Shown: in pieces, positions 1-7,295 of the stretch
How positions within the stretch are numbered: position 1 is the stretch's first letter
How the letters are laid out: every line of letters begins with the position of its first letter
Assembly (NCBI RefSeq): GCF_004114995.1
Contig: NZ_SDJP01000029.1
Location: 1 to 34,657 of the forward strand
Source of the DNA: Halorubrum amylolyticum
GTDB lineage: Archaea > Halobacteriota > Halobacteria > Halobacteriales > Haloferacaceae
Length of the DNA stretch: 34,657 nt
Direction of reading: 5' to 3'
Notes under the pieces: generated by a model
Seen by the model: the letters and a program-made list of their open reading frames with translations, nothing else
The model's database searches: none
Told to the model about the DNA's origin: nothing
Program-made: the position numbers and the translations under genes

Positions 1-1
1 A

Positions 2-760
2 TCCGCCGCCCCGGACGGTGGCGGCGGATTCGCCGACTATGCACTCGTTTCGCTTCACTGTCTGCGGATTTACCTCGATTCATCGTACCGCATGACTATC
101 GACCTGCTCAAAGAGATGCCACAAATAATCGGGGAGATAGGCCTCAACGCGGCCGATCTTCCCGAACCGTCCACGTTGTGTAAGGCGTTCGACCGGATCA
201 GCATGAGCGTCTGTCGAGTGCTGCTGCGCCAGTCGGCGCAGCTGCACGATCTCTCAGAACACGCCGCGATCGACGCCACATTCTACGACCGCTCACCAGC
301 GAGCCGCCACTACTGCCAGCGAATCAGCTACCGCGTTCAGAAGTTGAAAGTCACGAAACTCGTCGATACAGCGTCGCAGGCCGTCATTGACGTTCACTGC
401 ACAACGAACCGGGAGGGAAGTGACGCCGATCTTGCTGAGCAGATCGCCCGCCGGAATGCGGGCGATCTGCAGTCTCTCGCCGCAAATAAAGGCTATGACA
501 AGCAATCGCTTCGTGAAGGATTACGCCAGCTCGGGATCAGACCGCTGATCAAGCACCGCATCTTCGCGCCGTACGACCACGCGCACAACGCCAGAATCGA
601 CGATAACCGCTACAATCAGCGCTCTATGACCGAAACCGTGAACTCGGCTGTGAAGCGCTCGCTCGGCTTCGCCGTGCGAGCGCGGTCATGGTTCCGTGAG
701 TTCCGCGAAATCGCGCTGATGTGTGTCGTCTATAACATCAAACGCTTCGTCAAACAGTGA
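2..760 (+). CDS. IS5-family transposase, 5' end outside the window
   Basis: DDE transposase of a haloarchaeal IS5-type insertion sequence; it would cut and rejoin the element's ends. The reading frame is open to the window edge: codons from position 2 encode residues such as APDGGGGFADYALVSLHCL before the first ATG at 92, so the true start lies upstream and ATG 92 is internal. Visible catalytic context: AAIDATFYDRSPAS (first Asp), then SLAANKGYDKQSLRE (second Asp), then RYNQRSMTETVNSAVKRSLG (Glu region). The protein ends in VVYNIKRFVKQ, a natural-looking C-terminus, so only the 5' side is missing. The right terminal inverted repeat could not be placed because the left end is not in the window. 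Family assignment rests on remembered similarity to haloarchaeal IS5 transposases. Confidence 0.85.
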   Translation, partial: SAAPDGGGGFADYALVSLHCLRIYLDSSYRMTIDLLKEMPQIIGEIGLNAADLPEPSTLCKAFDRISMSVCRVLLRQSAQLHDLSEHAAIDATFYDRSPASRHYCQRISYRVQKLKVTKLVDTASQAVIDVHCTTNREGSDADLAEQIARRNAGDLQSLAANKGYDKQSLREGLRQLGIRPLIKHRIFAPYDHAHNARIDDNRYNQRSMTETVNSAVKRSLGFAVRARSWFREFREIALMCVVYNIKRFVKQ

Positions 761-1318
761 ATCTCTCCGCCTTACAGCGATTCAACACAGCCATTTCGAG
801 CGTATCAGTGCTGATCGACCGAATGCGTAGTCTTGTTCTTGGAGTGATTTTCGACCCTCCGTTCATTTATAAATATCCTCACCACCGTTTCAGCAATTTC
901 AGGATACCTAGCGACCTCCCCTGCTCTTCTGAGGACACCCCACCATTTCGTGAATTCCTCCTGATAACATGTGTGGTGTGGGGCTGTCTGCCCCGCGTGA
1001 AATCTCCGAAAGTACTGAACGTATTTCGATTTCAGTCAGCAGACGGAACTCGCCAAAGACCCAATTTCACCCCACGCCTAGACAATACTGGGGATCTTGG
1101 AAAGATCCTCTGAGGATAGGCTCAAAATTAACCAACTAACTGGCGCTTCTACTGGTATTTGTTGGTTAATCACATTGACCATCACAGCTAAGCCCGGGAG
1201 AGGGCTATCGCACAGCACTCGCTGGGAGACGACAGACCGGCCACGGCAACTGACCAAATGGTGTATCTGGACCCTGCTCAAGTCGGGTTTTATTTGTAGA
1301 ATTGACCTATGACTTGGT
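761..1318. other. Intergenic DNA after the IS5 transposase, no convincing gene
   Basis: The 118-codon open frame starting at 757 has no recognisable domain and unusual composition, so it is not called. The stretch should contain the right end of the IS, a TATA-like TTATAAATA near 867, inverted-repeat copy 1 (1128-1169), and a leaderless-type promoter for the next gene (TTTATTT near 1288, about 28 nt before ATG 1319). Confidence 0.5.
1128..1169. repeat. TTAACCAAC/GTTGGTTAA inverted repeat, copy 1
   Basis: Left arm TTAACCAAC (1128-1136), 24-nt spacer, right arm GTTGGTTAA (1161-1169). It is one of six copies in the window. The base inside the left arm is T here and A in the other copies; T precedes the right arm in all copies. 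It lies about 150 nt before ATG 1319. Confidence 0.85.
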
Positions 1319-1612
1319 ATGACCGACTCGCCGTCTCCAAGCGTCTCTGTCTCGTTATCTGAGTCGACTAACGTTTCTACAGTCTTGGACCGGGCCGGAA
1401 TTGATTACGTTACCGTTCATGAGCAGCGACTGCTGGCGATCTATCATACCGGAATTTTCAATGTGACAACCGAACTGGAGTCAGTGTCGAATGCGCGCAC
1501 GCTTGAGATCGAATGCTGGGAAGCCCCACTCCCGTCTCGTAGTGATGAGCGATCGCCACAGGAGCTTCTCGAAGACTTTGCGGCCGTGTTTGATGCCGAC
1601 GATGAGTCCTGA
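1319..1612 (+). CDS. Conserved hypothetical protein, 97 aa
   Basis: I do not recognise this small acidic protein. It has a Ser-rich start, then a compact region with the pattern VLDRAGIDYVTVHEQRLLAIY followed by beta-like segments (FNVTTELES, ARTLEIECWEAPL) and an acidic tail (ELLEDFAAVFDADDES). No membrane segment, signal peptide or cysteine cluster is present. The start at 1319 is chosen because a TATA-like element near 1288 gives the spacing of a leaderless haloarchaeal transcript. It stands alone on the plus strand, 103 nt before the TRAM gene. Acidic composition and codon use look like a real haloarchaeal gene; function unknown. Confidence 0.55.
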   Translation: MTDSPSPSVSVSLSESTNVSTVLDRAGIDYVTVHEQRLLAIYHTGIFNVTTELESVSNARTLEIECWEAPLPSRSDERSPQELLEDFAAVFDADDES

Positions 1613-1715
1613 AGTGGTCTCTCGGGAACCTTGATCAGACCGACGGTATTCAGTTGAGAGCACTAGAAACGCTAGAACCAAGTCCGCTGGCACGAGTCAA
1701 TACAATACGCGATTT

Positions 1716-2153
1716 ATGAACATTTCTGAGACGCTCCAGACGTTGTATACTGCGACTGTTGAGCAAGACGATGGCACCTACCAGATACCTGTGCCTGACC
1801 GTGAGATAGCCACGGGGACACTCTCTGAGGGTGAAACATACCGTGTTGCGCTCATATCGACATCGACGTCGGATACCGAACCCACCGACACGACTGAGGT
1901 CACTCAGTCAGCTGACCACGCTGGTCAGCAACACGAGTACGACGGCCCGCCTGTCGAGGAAGGTGAACAGCGAGACGTTGAAATCGAGAACCTCGGTGAC
2001 CAAGGTGACGGGATCGCGAAAGTCGAGCGCGGCTACGTTGTGATCGTTCCCGAAACGAGTGTCGGAGACCGAGTCACCGTCGAGATACAACAGGTGCGTG
2101 AGAACGTTGCGTTCGCTGATGTCGTCGATGACACCCTTCGCGGGGAAGTCTAG
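1716..2153 (+). CDS. TRAM-domain protein
   Basis: Predicted RNA-binding protein. The C-terminal part (about residues 75-143) reads PPVEEGEQRDVEIENLGDQG, followed by DGIAKVERGYVVIVPETSVGD and RVTVEIQQVRENVAFADVV, which is the TRAM beta-barrel pattern found alone in small haloarchaeal proteins and fused to tRNA/rRNA methyltransferases. The N-terminal half (MNISETLQTLYTATVEQDDG) is a short beta-rich segment joined by a Thr/Ser/Asp-rich linker. In archaea, small TRAM proteins have been proposed as RNA chaperones; that role is inferred. The gene is complete, monocistronic and has no membrane segment. The downstream gene is on the opposite strand, converging. Confidence 0.85.
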   Translation: MNISETLQTLYTATVEQDDGTYQIPVPDREIATGTLSEGETYRVALISTSTSDTEPTDTTEVTQSADHAGQQHEYDGPPVEEGEQRDVEIENLGDQGDGIAKVERGYVVIVPETSVGDRVTVEIQQVRENVAFADVVDDTLRGEV

Positions 2154-2200
2154 GACCGCGGTTGGCACGAACGGGTGGTTATGGCAAACTTCTCACACCA

Positions 2201-2548
2201 CTACTCACTTTCTGGTTTACCGACGTACTCTGATTTCATTGTCCCCTTCTCACGATAGTACCGATAGAGATACGGGCCGTGCATATCCGCGGGATTCCCG
2301 CTTGCGCATTTACAACTGTCGTCGCCACAGGTAACTTTCTCTTTGACGACGGTCCCGCTCCCTGCGCTATCTGGTTCGTCGACGGGCTTGGCAGTCTCCG
2401 GAAGCTCGTCGGTGTCAACCGACTGGTTGCGATACTCAATGAGCACCTCGACGTAGTTCTGTATCTCATGGAGTGTCTCCGTATCCTGTTTCGGGAGCCC
2501 CTCTGCGAGATATTTCGGGAGCGAGGCGGGTGGTGACGGCTGCTTCAT
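2201..2548 (-). CDS. DUF6788-like small Cys-containing protein
   Basis: A 115-residue protein with an N-terminal helical part (LPKYLAEGLPKQDTETLHEI) and a C-terminal signature VVKEKVTCGDDSCKCASGNP then MHGPYLYRYYREKG and SEYVGKP. This VKEKVTC...HGPYLYRYYR...YVGKP pattern is typical of a haloarchaeal and methanogen family I remember as DUF6788; the precise number is from memory. Function is unknown; the clustered Cys could bind metal. Its start codon lies inside the right-hand copy (in gene direction) of a perfect 12-bp inverted repeat that brackets its promoter region, which suggests autoregulation or control by a neighbour. Confidence 0.75.
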   Translation of the reverse strand: MKQPSPPASLPKYLAEGLPKQDTETLHEIQNYVEVLIEYRNQSVDTDELPETAKPVDEPDSAGSGTVVKEKVTCGDDSCKCASGNPADMHGPYLYRYYREKGTMKSEYVGKPESE

Positions 2549-2600
2549 ACCTTATGTAACAATCGGAGCCATGCTAGCGTTCGGGTGATACATAAGGTAT
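2547..2600. promoter_or_regulatory. 12-bp perfect inverted repeat around the promoter of the DUF6788-like gene
   Basis: ATACCTTATGTA at 2547-2558 is the exact reverse complement of TACATAAGGTAT at 2589-2600, with 30 nt between. On the minus strand the proximal arm overlaps the ATG of the gene ending at 2201; the distal arm includes a TATA-like TATACC about 45-50 nt upstream. This is the geometry expected of an operator pair. Confidence 0.6.
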
Positions 2601-2635
2601 AGAACCTTCTCTACCAACGGTGAACACTTCAGTGA

Positions 2636-2791
2636 TTACTCAAGATCGTAGGCCGCAATCTCGTGAGAGCCACACTGTGGACATTCATCGACTTCTTTCT
2701 CCACGCTGTACCCATAGTGACGGCACTCGTGGTGCGTTGTCGATGGTGACTGGGGGCTGATGATCTGCTGGATGAACTGTTTACTGAGCAT
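2636..2791 (-). CDS. Small zinc-ribbon (rubrerythrin-like) protein, 51 aa
   Basis: The C-terminal 30 residues read HECRHYGYSVEKEVDECPQC, then GSHEIAAYDLE. This is the short haloarchaeal 'rubrerythrin-like' zinc-ribbon pattern CxxCG...CPxCGS. Here the second Cys of the first knuckle appears as Tyr (CRHYG), leaving three cysteines, so metal binding may be altered. Start ATG 2791 overlaps the end of the upstream small zinc-finger gene by 11 nt, suggesting translational coupling. The N-terminal 20 residues match nothing I recognise. Confidence 0.55.
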   Translation of the reverse strand: MLSKQFIQQIISPQSPSTTHHECRHYGYSVEKEVDECPQCGSHEIAAYDLE

Positions 2792-2948
2792 CGGTGGGGT
2801 CAACGATCTCGCCACAGCTTGGACATTCGGCCCACACGCCTGTGTCGCCGCCAGCGGTCTCAAAGTGGATGATTGCGTGCTGACCCCTGACTGTCTCGCC
2901 ACAGAACGAGTAGTCGCCACGGACCGTCTCTGGGTCATTAGGAGTCAT
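2781..2948 (-). CDS. Small zinc-finger protein, 55 aa
   Basis: The protein reads MTPNDPETVRGDYSFCGETV, then RGQHAIIHFETAGG and AECPSCGEIVDP. A CPSCG knuckle is clear, and the first pair is represented by a single FCGE. An open frame continues upstream through the 27-bp tandem repeats (adding three CHTLPLPLE units) but offers no ATG, so ATG 2948 is preferred; it sits 22 nt from the repeat block. It overlaps the next small zinc-ribbon gene by 11 nt. Likely a two-gene transcript; function unknown, possibly nucleic-acid or protein binding. Confidence 0.55.
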   Translation of the reverse strand: MTPNDPETVRGDYSFCGETVRGQHAIIHFETAGGDTGVWAECPSCGEIVDPTDAQ

Positions 2949-2970
2949 TCTCACGAGTTCACGGGCTACT

Positions 2971-3051
2971 TCGAGGGGGAGAGGGAGCGTGTGACACTCG
3001 AGGGGGAGAGGGAGCGTGTGACACTCGAGGGGGAGAGGGAGCGTGTGACAC
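2971..3051. repeat. Three exact tandem copies of a 27-bp unit
   Basis: Units at 2971-2997, 2998-3024 and 3025-3051 begin TCGAGGGGGAG and end GTGTGACAC with no differences between copies. The block ends 22 nt before the ATG (minus strand) of the small zinc-finger gene, so it occupies the promoter position. 27 is a multiple of three, so the array keeps the minus frame open. It is too short, and lacks spacers, for CRISPR. Confidence 0.9.
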
Positions 3052-3241
3052 TGTTTTGGAGCTGATCCGGTTGTTGAAACCGGCCCAGCGGTGCTCCCTC
3101 TCCTCAAAATTTGAGACTCTGTGACTTATACTTCGGGCGAGCGGAGTGAAAGTACTGTTCCGGGGCAACAGCGTGATTGCGGGTCGTGGGTAACCATCAC
3201 ACGAGGGCCTCATAGCACACTCCGAGAGCGGTGCGCGGTGA

Positions 3242-3469
3242 CTACGCGCTCGCGGGAGTCCCATCGGCGTCGCCGCTATCGACGAGCGGGTAGTCGATGT
3301 GGACCTCGATGCGGTCGGACGGAACAACAGGTTGAATCGCATCGCTTGGCCTGCCCGCTTCGAGCGTGAGGATGCCTAGTACTTCTAGCTGCTTCAGGTC
3401 CGAGTGGACATCGGACACGTCACGCTCGACGAGACGCGTTTGAGTTTCCGAATCCGCTGATTCTCTCAT
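3242..3469 (-). pseudogene. N-terminally truncated HVO_A0114-type HTH regulator
   Basis: The 75-residue product resembles only the C-terminal half of the full-length regulator at 7296-7691. RLVERDVSDVHSDLKQLEVL corresponds to RLVDRNPPDVLDNVNELADY, and PVVPSDRIEVHIDYPL corresponds to PVVWYDEIDADLPL. The N-terminal dimerisation part (about 65 residues) is missing and upstream DNA does not supply it. Such regulators normally act as DNA-binding antitoxins beside a TumE-like toxin; no toxin remnant is visible nearby. It may be a solo winged helix, but a remnant is more likely. Confidence 0.5.
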
Positions 3470-3694
3470 CTTTTTAGGTATCTCATAGCGCTAATTGTGC
3501 TGCTTAGCCGTTTGAGGTTCCGACTCCATTAACAAAGTCTGAAACTCGAAGCAGAGACAGATCGACATCCGCCATCTTCGAAATAAAGACACGTTATCGG
3601 AATGAGATCAGATCCACCGACTGAAGTTGTCGTCTCCAACAGACAGGCAGTACTTGGAGAGGATGCCTGTATATTTGTTCGGTGGTCTGTTAGC

Positions 3695-4081
3695 TCACGG
3701 CTTCTCGATCGTCCGGATAACTGTTTCTGTGCCATCCGGGAGGACTCCAATTACTTGGGTGTCATTGCCGTCAAACCCAAGAGATTTGCTTTCTCCTACG
3801 TTTGTCAGAGTCTTAGAACCTGCGTCAGTACCGTTATTATTCGTGATATTAACCTGTTGTACGTTTCCTTTGTCAACGAGCGTTACGGTAGTACTGCTAT
3901 TGGCTGCATCTGTATCGACTGAGACGCCAGCATTTGCGTTCTGGCCGAGGCTATCACCGAGTCCAAGCACGAACGTCCCGATCACGGCCGCTAAAATTAC
4001 AGTTATTGCGACCATGAGTATAACGCCTATAACGGGGCTGACGGCCCGTTCACTGTCCTGAAATGCTGCTTTGAGGTTCAT
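3695..4081 (-). CDS. Archaeal type IV pilin (PilA-like, DUF1628-type N-terminus)
   Basis: A pilin subunit of an archaeal adhesion pilus. From ATG 4081 the N-terminus is MNLKAAFQDSERAVSPVIGV then a hydrophobic helix ILMVAITVILAAVIGTFVLG (residues about 14-40). This is the class III signal peptide with the conserved ERAVSPVIG box cut by the PibD/PilD prepilin peptidase; the hydrophobic stretch forms the pilus core. The remaining 88 residues are a Thr/Asn/Val-rich beta domain with NNNGTDAG and NDT sites that could be N-glycosylated. A longer reading from 4108 adds nine residues that disrupt the signal, so ATG 4081 is preferred. No assembly genes (pilB/pilC) are nearby, so assembly would be in trans. 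Confidence 0.9.
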   Translation of the reverse strand: MNLKAAFQDSERAVSPVIGVILMVAITVILAAVIGTFVLGLGDSLGQNANAGVSVDTDAANSSTTVTLVDKGNVQQVNITNNNGTDAGSKTLTNVGESKSLGFDGNDTQVIGVLPDGTETVIRTIEKP

Positions 4082-4279
4082 AGTTTTGTTATGTTCCCAA
4101 CGGGACAAATGCGAAGGTTAACCACACTCGGACACAGATTGACAGGTGCCCATTGAGGCGTCCTGTACGCAGCCGAGTCGGGTGGTCCAGCCACCCCGAT
4201 CCTCGCTTTGTCTGTTGGTATGGATCAATTAACGGAGAGAAGAGGGATAAATACACCGACCCAAATCTCTAACATGAGA

Positions 4280-4298
4280 ATACGTCCGCAAGACGTAT
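4280..4298. promoter_or_regulatory. Inverted repeat ATACGTC-n5-GACGTAT
   Basis: Perfect 7-bp arms at 4280-4286 and 4292-4298 lie between a TATA-like GATAAATAC (near 4246) and ATG 4324. It is a possible operator or leader hairpin; short enough to be chance. Confidence 0.3.
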
Positions 4299-4323
4299 CT
4301 CTCAGGCGGTCAACATACAGCAT

Positions 4324-5091
4324 ATGGAACCGACGGCGCGCTCGATCGCGCGGACCTACTCCGATCGCGTCTATCCCGACCCGTGGGAGAAGGTCGAGGA
4401 CTACCAGCGCGTACAAGCGTACGCCGCCGAGCACCCGAACTCTGGGCGGACGGCTGTGGGGACGGCGCTAGAACTACCGGCGGGGCGGGTTCGGCCGTGG
4501 CTCAACGGTGGACGGCCCGATCCGGTGCGCGGGATCGAGACGGCGAGCGCGAACAACTGGCTTGATCCCGAGTGTGACATGGCAGGCGCGCTCGTCGAAC
4601 TGCTCGCGCATGTCCTCGCGGGCGGGAGCATCAACGAAACGTTCGTCCCCGCAATTTCTATCGGGCGTCGGGTTGATCGCGAGGCGATCGAGGCGGCATT
4701 CGAGGCGGTCGGCGTCGACGCACACTGTCGCCATGTGAACAGCGATGGGCGGGCGACCGAACTGTACCCGGCAACGGACGCCTCGGTACTTGGGCGGTGT
4801 CTCGTCGCGATGGGTGCCCCACAGGGCGCAAAGACGGCCCTTGATTCCGTCCCGACGGTCGTCTGGGAGAGTCCCGAGTCGATCCGGCGCCGATTTGTCG
4901 AGGTGTACGTCGCGCACCGTGGCCTACACTTTGAGACGAAGGCGACGACACGCATCCAAGAGGAGCGCCCGAAGTCATATATCGTCGATCTACACAAACT
5001 CATCAGCGAATCCGTCTCCAGTCATGTCTCATACGGAGAGCGAGGGATCACTATTTCGGCGAACGCCGCCCGTGAACTCGGGTTCGCTTGA
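4324..5091 (+). CDS. HTH plus LAGLIDADG-like protein
   Basis: A 255-residue protein. The N-terminal 65 residues (YQRVQAYAAEHPNSGRTAVG, ELPAGRVRPWLNGGRPDP) look like a helix-turn-helix that tests a sequence-specific start. The central and C-terminal part carries the LAGLIDADG-fold pattern: MAGALVELLAHVLAGGSINE then FVPAISIG, later GRCLVAMGAPQGAKT, SVPTVVW, and RRRFVEVYVAHRGLHF. GAPxGxK followed by an FxxxYxxxRG motif is characteristic of LAGLIDADG proteins. The acidic catalytic position after the first helix (normally GD/GG) reads AGG, so cleavage activity is doubtful and a DNA-binding role is equally possible. High GC and strong codon bias set it apart from the AT-richer genes nearby. Confidence 0.55.
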   Translation: MEPTARSIARTYSDRVYPDPWEKVEDYQRVQAYAAEHPNSGRTAVGTALELPAGRVRPWLNGGRPDPVRGIETASANNWLDPECDMAGALVELLAHVLAGGSINETFVPAISIGRRVDREAIEAAFEAVGVDAHCRHVNSDGRATELYPATDASVLGRCLVAMGAPQGAKTALDSVPTVVWESPESIRRRFVEVYVAHRGLHFETKATTRIQEERPKSYIVDLHKLISESVSSHVSYGERGITISANAARELGFA

Positions 5092-5446
5092 TCGACATGA
5101 GTGTTCAGCTGCCGACATGGTCGGCTGAGAGTTACTCTTTGGGACCGTCGAATCCGTCTCCGTGGGTCACGTGCCGCCCGCGAGGAACTCGATACCGCCC
5201 CCAGTACACCGAACGAACCGGGCGCCGGTCGGTACGGCCGGACTCCGGTTCCGCTCCCGAGTCGGCGGATGTTGGTCCCGATCGGGTAGGTATGAGTATC
5301 GATAAAACCCAGCAGAAGTATACCTCAGATCTCGCCGACAAGCCTGTTCAGGGCGCTCACGCTCGCCGGATTCAACAAAGTAAAATTAGCCAGACCAGTA
5401 TTTTATTAGTACTAGTATTTATATCGGTCAAAAAGAAGATGATGTT
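5092..5446. other. 355-nt gap with no confident gene
   Basis: An open frame (ATG 5292 to 5450: MSIDKTQQKYTSDLADKPVQ then a hydrophobic tail) is too weak to call and may be the remnant of a gene. The AT-rich end (5397-5425) holds TATTTATAT, a TATA box 23-30 nt before the truncated secreted-protein gene at 5447. Confidence 0.4.
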
Positions 5447-5554
5447 ATGAGATTCACACACGACTCTCGAGCACAATCGGTCGTACTCGGAACAGTCGTG
5501 TTATTTGGGTTTCTAATTCTTGCTCTCTCACTCTATACAGAGTACTGGGCCTAG
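5447..5554 (+). pseudogene. Truncated pilin-like or secreted-protein N-terminus, 35 aa
   Basis: The peptide MRFTHDSRAQSVVLGTVVLF then GFLILALSLYTEYWA ends at TAG 5552. RAQSxVLGTVLLFGFLILALSLYQ is the usual N-terminal signal/transmembrane segment of large haloarchaeal secreted proteins (I recall a DUF7289-type family). Those continue for several hundred residues; here a stop follows the helix. A good TATA box sits just upstream. It is most likely a decayed remnant of such a gene; a free 35-residue membrane peptide is the alternative. Confidence 0.45.
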
Positions 5555-5574
5555 CCCCCGCCGTCGACGCGGCC

Positions 5575-5615
5575 TTAACCAACACGACACCGACTTACTG
5601 CCGGGTGTTGGTTAA
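5575..5615. repeat. TTAACCAAC/GTTGGTTAA inverted repeat, copy 2
   Basis: Arms at 5575-5583 and 5607-5615, spacer 23 nt, extended by A...T to 10-bp arms. It ends 42 nt before ATG 5658, so it overlaps or adjoins that gene's promoter. Confidence 0.9.
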
Positions 5616-5657
5616 CGGGGCGGAGCGTCTATCACCGGGCGTCGAATACGAGCGCGT

Positions 5658-5819
5658 ATGACCGAGACCTTCAGCGTCGACTGCCCGGGCTGTGGAAAAG
5701 AGAAGGGCCCGATCACGACGCACCCCGGCACCGTCGGCATCCACTGCTCGTGCGGGATCACCGCAACTGTCGACATCGGCGCGCAAGAAATCGATGAATG
5801 GTGGGAGCGGGAGAACTGA
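5658..5819 (+). CDS. Small zinc-ribbon protein, 53 aa
   Basis: Starts MTETFSVDCPGCGKEKGP and ends IDEWWEREN. Cysteines at residues 9, 12, 30 and 32 (CPGC...CSCG) form a plausible zinc ribbon with an 17-residue loop. No membrane segment is present. The second pair has one intervening residue rather than two, which is unusual. The gene lies 42 nt downstream of inverted-repeat copy 2, the closest spacing of any gene to this element. Small stand-alone ribbons of this kind are common and uncharacterised in haloarchaea. Confidence 0.6.
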   Translation: MTETFSVDCPGCGKEKGPITTHPGTVGIHCSCGITATVDIGAQEIDEWWEREN

Positions 5820-5911
5820 CCTATTACAACTCTAGCGAGGCCCAGTTAGTGCCCCGACCTCGAGGGCAAAAGCGAAAGCGACACCGTACCGGGTGATGAT
5901 GGCTCGAGCAA

Positions 5912-6535
5912 ATGAGTGCCCCGTCGCCCCCGACCGGCTACGACGTCTCCAAGCACGTCCCAGCTGGCCGCCGCGACTGCCTGCTCACGGTCGGGTTCGA
6001 CCAGGACCAGCAGCACATCCCGCGATTCCTCGTTCAACTTCATTATCGCGTTGCGACCGACCCAATCGAATGGACGGCGATCACTCGGATGGACCACAAC
6101 GAGACATCGGCACTCGGGCATGACGTGTACCGCGAGGGACTCCATGTCGACGTCGCCCGCCGTTCGCAGCCGACTGTTCACCTCCAACTCGCGCATGCGC
6201 CGCTGCCGATAAGTCGAGGAGCAGTTATCCGCGGCTGTGCCAATTACCTCAAACGCGAGGCTGAGTACTTCGTCGATGTCTTCGAAGAGCATCGGTCGCC
6301 GGGCCGCCCGCCGTCGTGGTCAGATGGTGGTGAACCGACACCCACGTTTATCCCTTCGCGCCGGGTAGAAGGAGACATGAGCCGTGAAGCCCCGGCCGAC
6401 GCCGATATGGTCTCGGACGAGGAGCTCACCGAGCTGCTCGCCGATGCTGAGGGGATGACGCCCGAGGAGATCGAGCGTGGCGCTGCCGAACTTGATATCG
6501 CGCCGCCTGAAGAAGCGACCGTCGTCGACGAGTAG
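5912..6535 (+). CDS. Haloarchaeal conserved hypothetical protein, 207 aa
   Basis: I recall close homologues as haloarchaeal hypothetical proteins but no function. The first 150 residues are a beta-rich domain with RRDCLLTVGFDQDQQHIPRF, LVQLHYRVATDPIEWTAI, RMDHNE and HLQLAHAPLP; the 60-residue C-terminal tail is acidic and helical (SDEELTELLADAEG, EEIERGAAELDIAPPEE). ATG 5912 gives a short Pro-rich lead-in; an in-frame ATG at 6377 could start the acidic tail separately but no promoter supports it. High GC and third-position bias favour this frame over the 148-codon antisense frame opposite it. No signal peptide, membrane helix or cysteine motif. Confidence 0.65.
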   Translation: MSAPSPPTGYDVSKHVPAGRRDCLLTVGFDQDQQHIPRFLVQLHYRVATDPIEWTAITRMDHNETSALGHDVYREGLHVDVARRSQPTVHLQLAHAPLPISRGAVIRGCANYLKREAEYFVDVFEEHRSPGRPPSWSDGGEPTPTFIPSRRVEGDMSREAPADADMVSDEELTELLADAEGMTPEEIERGAAELDIAPPEEATVVDE

Positions 6536-6621
6536 TACTGCTATTTCGATGTGTCCTCAATCCCACTAAGCAACGGCTACAGCTGGATCCACTGACTGGC
6601 GATTCTATTCTCAGGTAGGGA

Positions 6622-6837
6622 TTATTGCGTCATGTCCCAGAGGAAGGCGACATCGGTGACACCAAGGACAGCCCCAACCAGCACCCAAGCATCGACTAAC
6701 GATGTGAGGTCAAAGATCGGGCCGGAAGTTGCAAGCTCGAAGGCCGACGCCCAGCTCGCCACCTCAAACAAGACTACTCCAATGATGACCCAAAGGGCAG
6801 TCGCACCAGCAGCGAGAAGAAGTTTGTTCTCACTCAT
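6622..6837 (-). CDS. Small two-helix membrane protein, 71 aa
   Basis: From ATG 6837 the protein reads MSENKLLLAAGATALWVIIG and continues into a first transmembrane helix (about residues 6-30, ending FEVASWASAF). A polar turn follows, then a second helix LVDAWVLVGAVLGVTDVAFL (about 50-68). An upstream GTG at 6846 is in frame but ATG is preferred. Topology suggests both termini on the same side. No family is recognised. It lies downstream of, and co-directional with, the toxin-antitoxin locus but 24 nt beyond the stop-side gene, so could share a transcript. Confidence 0.5.
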   Translation of the reverse strand: MSENKLLLAAGATALWVIIGVVLFEVASWASAFELATSGPIFDLTSLVDAWVLVGAVLGVTDVAFLWDMTQ

Positions 6838-6861
6838 CTTTGACACTCTAGCGACACCCAG

Positions 6862-7281
6862 CTACTGTCCATCATACCACGGGGGCGCGCCGAACGCCTC
6901 AGCGTAGCAGTCCGGGTGACAGGGCTCCTTTCGGTTGTCAAGCCACGCCTGATCGAGGGGAACCTGTTCTCCGCACAGTTCACACCCAGCACTGTGGCCG
7001 GCCTGACGGGCGTCCGGCGAGAGGTTCTTCGCCTCGGTATAGAGTTCGTGCAACGCCCACGGAGTGAGACGTACAGCGACGCGCACGGCAGCTGCTGGAT
7101 CCCCTTCCGACGTCGCGGCCGAGAGCGTGAGAACCCAATCGTCGCCCGGTTCCCCGTCGGTGGCAGGGCCAAGAGCGATCGTTGATGCCAACTCATCGTC
7201 GACGTAGAACCAGTTAGCATCTCGATCCACATGGTAGTGGCCGTCGGGGCGAGGATTCTCGGGATCGACGTCGTTAGCCAT
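6862..7281 (-). CDS. Hypothetical protein with C-terminal zinc-binding motif, 139 aa
   Basis: ATG 7281 is chosen because it follows the upstream gene's stop by 14 nt; the longer frame has no ATG support. The N-terminal part (HYHVDRDANWFYVDDELAST, WVLTLSAATSEG, AVRVAVRLTPWALHELYTEA) resembles small beta-rich haloarchaeal proteins in which the 'RVAVRLTPWALHELY' stretch recurs. The C-terminus, CELCGEQVPLDQAWLDNR then KEPCHPDCYAEAFG, gives CxxC...CxxxC with a nearby His and is a likely zinc finger. It is transcribed with the HTH antitoxin gene just upstream. Function unknown. Confidence 0.65.
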   Translation of the reverse strand: MANDVDPENPRPDGHYHVDRDANWFYVDDELASTIALGPATDGEPGDDWVLTLSAATSEGDPAAAVRVAVRLTPWALHELYTEAKNLSPDARQAGHSAGCELCGEQVPLDQAWLDNRKEPCHPDCYAEAFGAPPWYDGQ

Positions 7282-7295
7282 CGTTGTCTCAGCGC

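Noticed and set aside
757..1113. 118-codon plus frame after the IS5 transposase
   Set aside because: Low-quality composition, no domain, spans the expected IS end.
2971..3051. CRISPR array
   Set aside because: The three 27-bp units are contiguous with no spacers.
4401..5003. 200-codon minus-strand frame opposite the LAGLIDADG-like gene
   Set aside because: Composition rich in Ser, Arg and Pro, typical of shadow frames in high-GC DNA; the plus frame has coherent motifs.
5846..6292. 148-codon minus-strand frame
   Set aside because: Overlaps the better supported plus-strand gene at 5912-6535 and has no promoter or motif.
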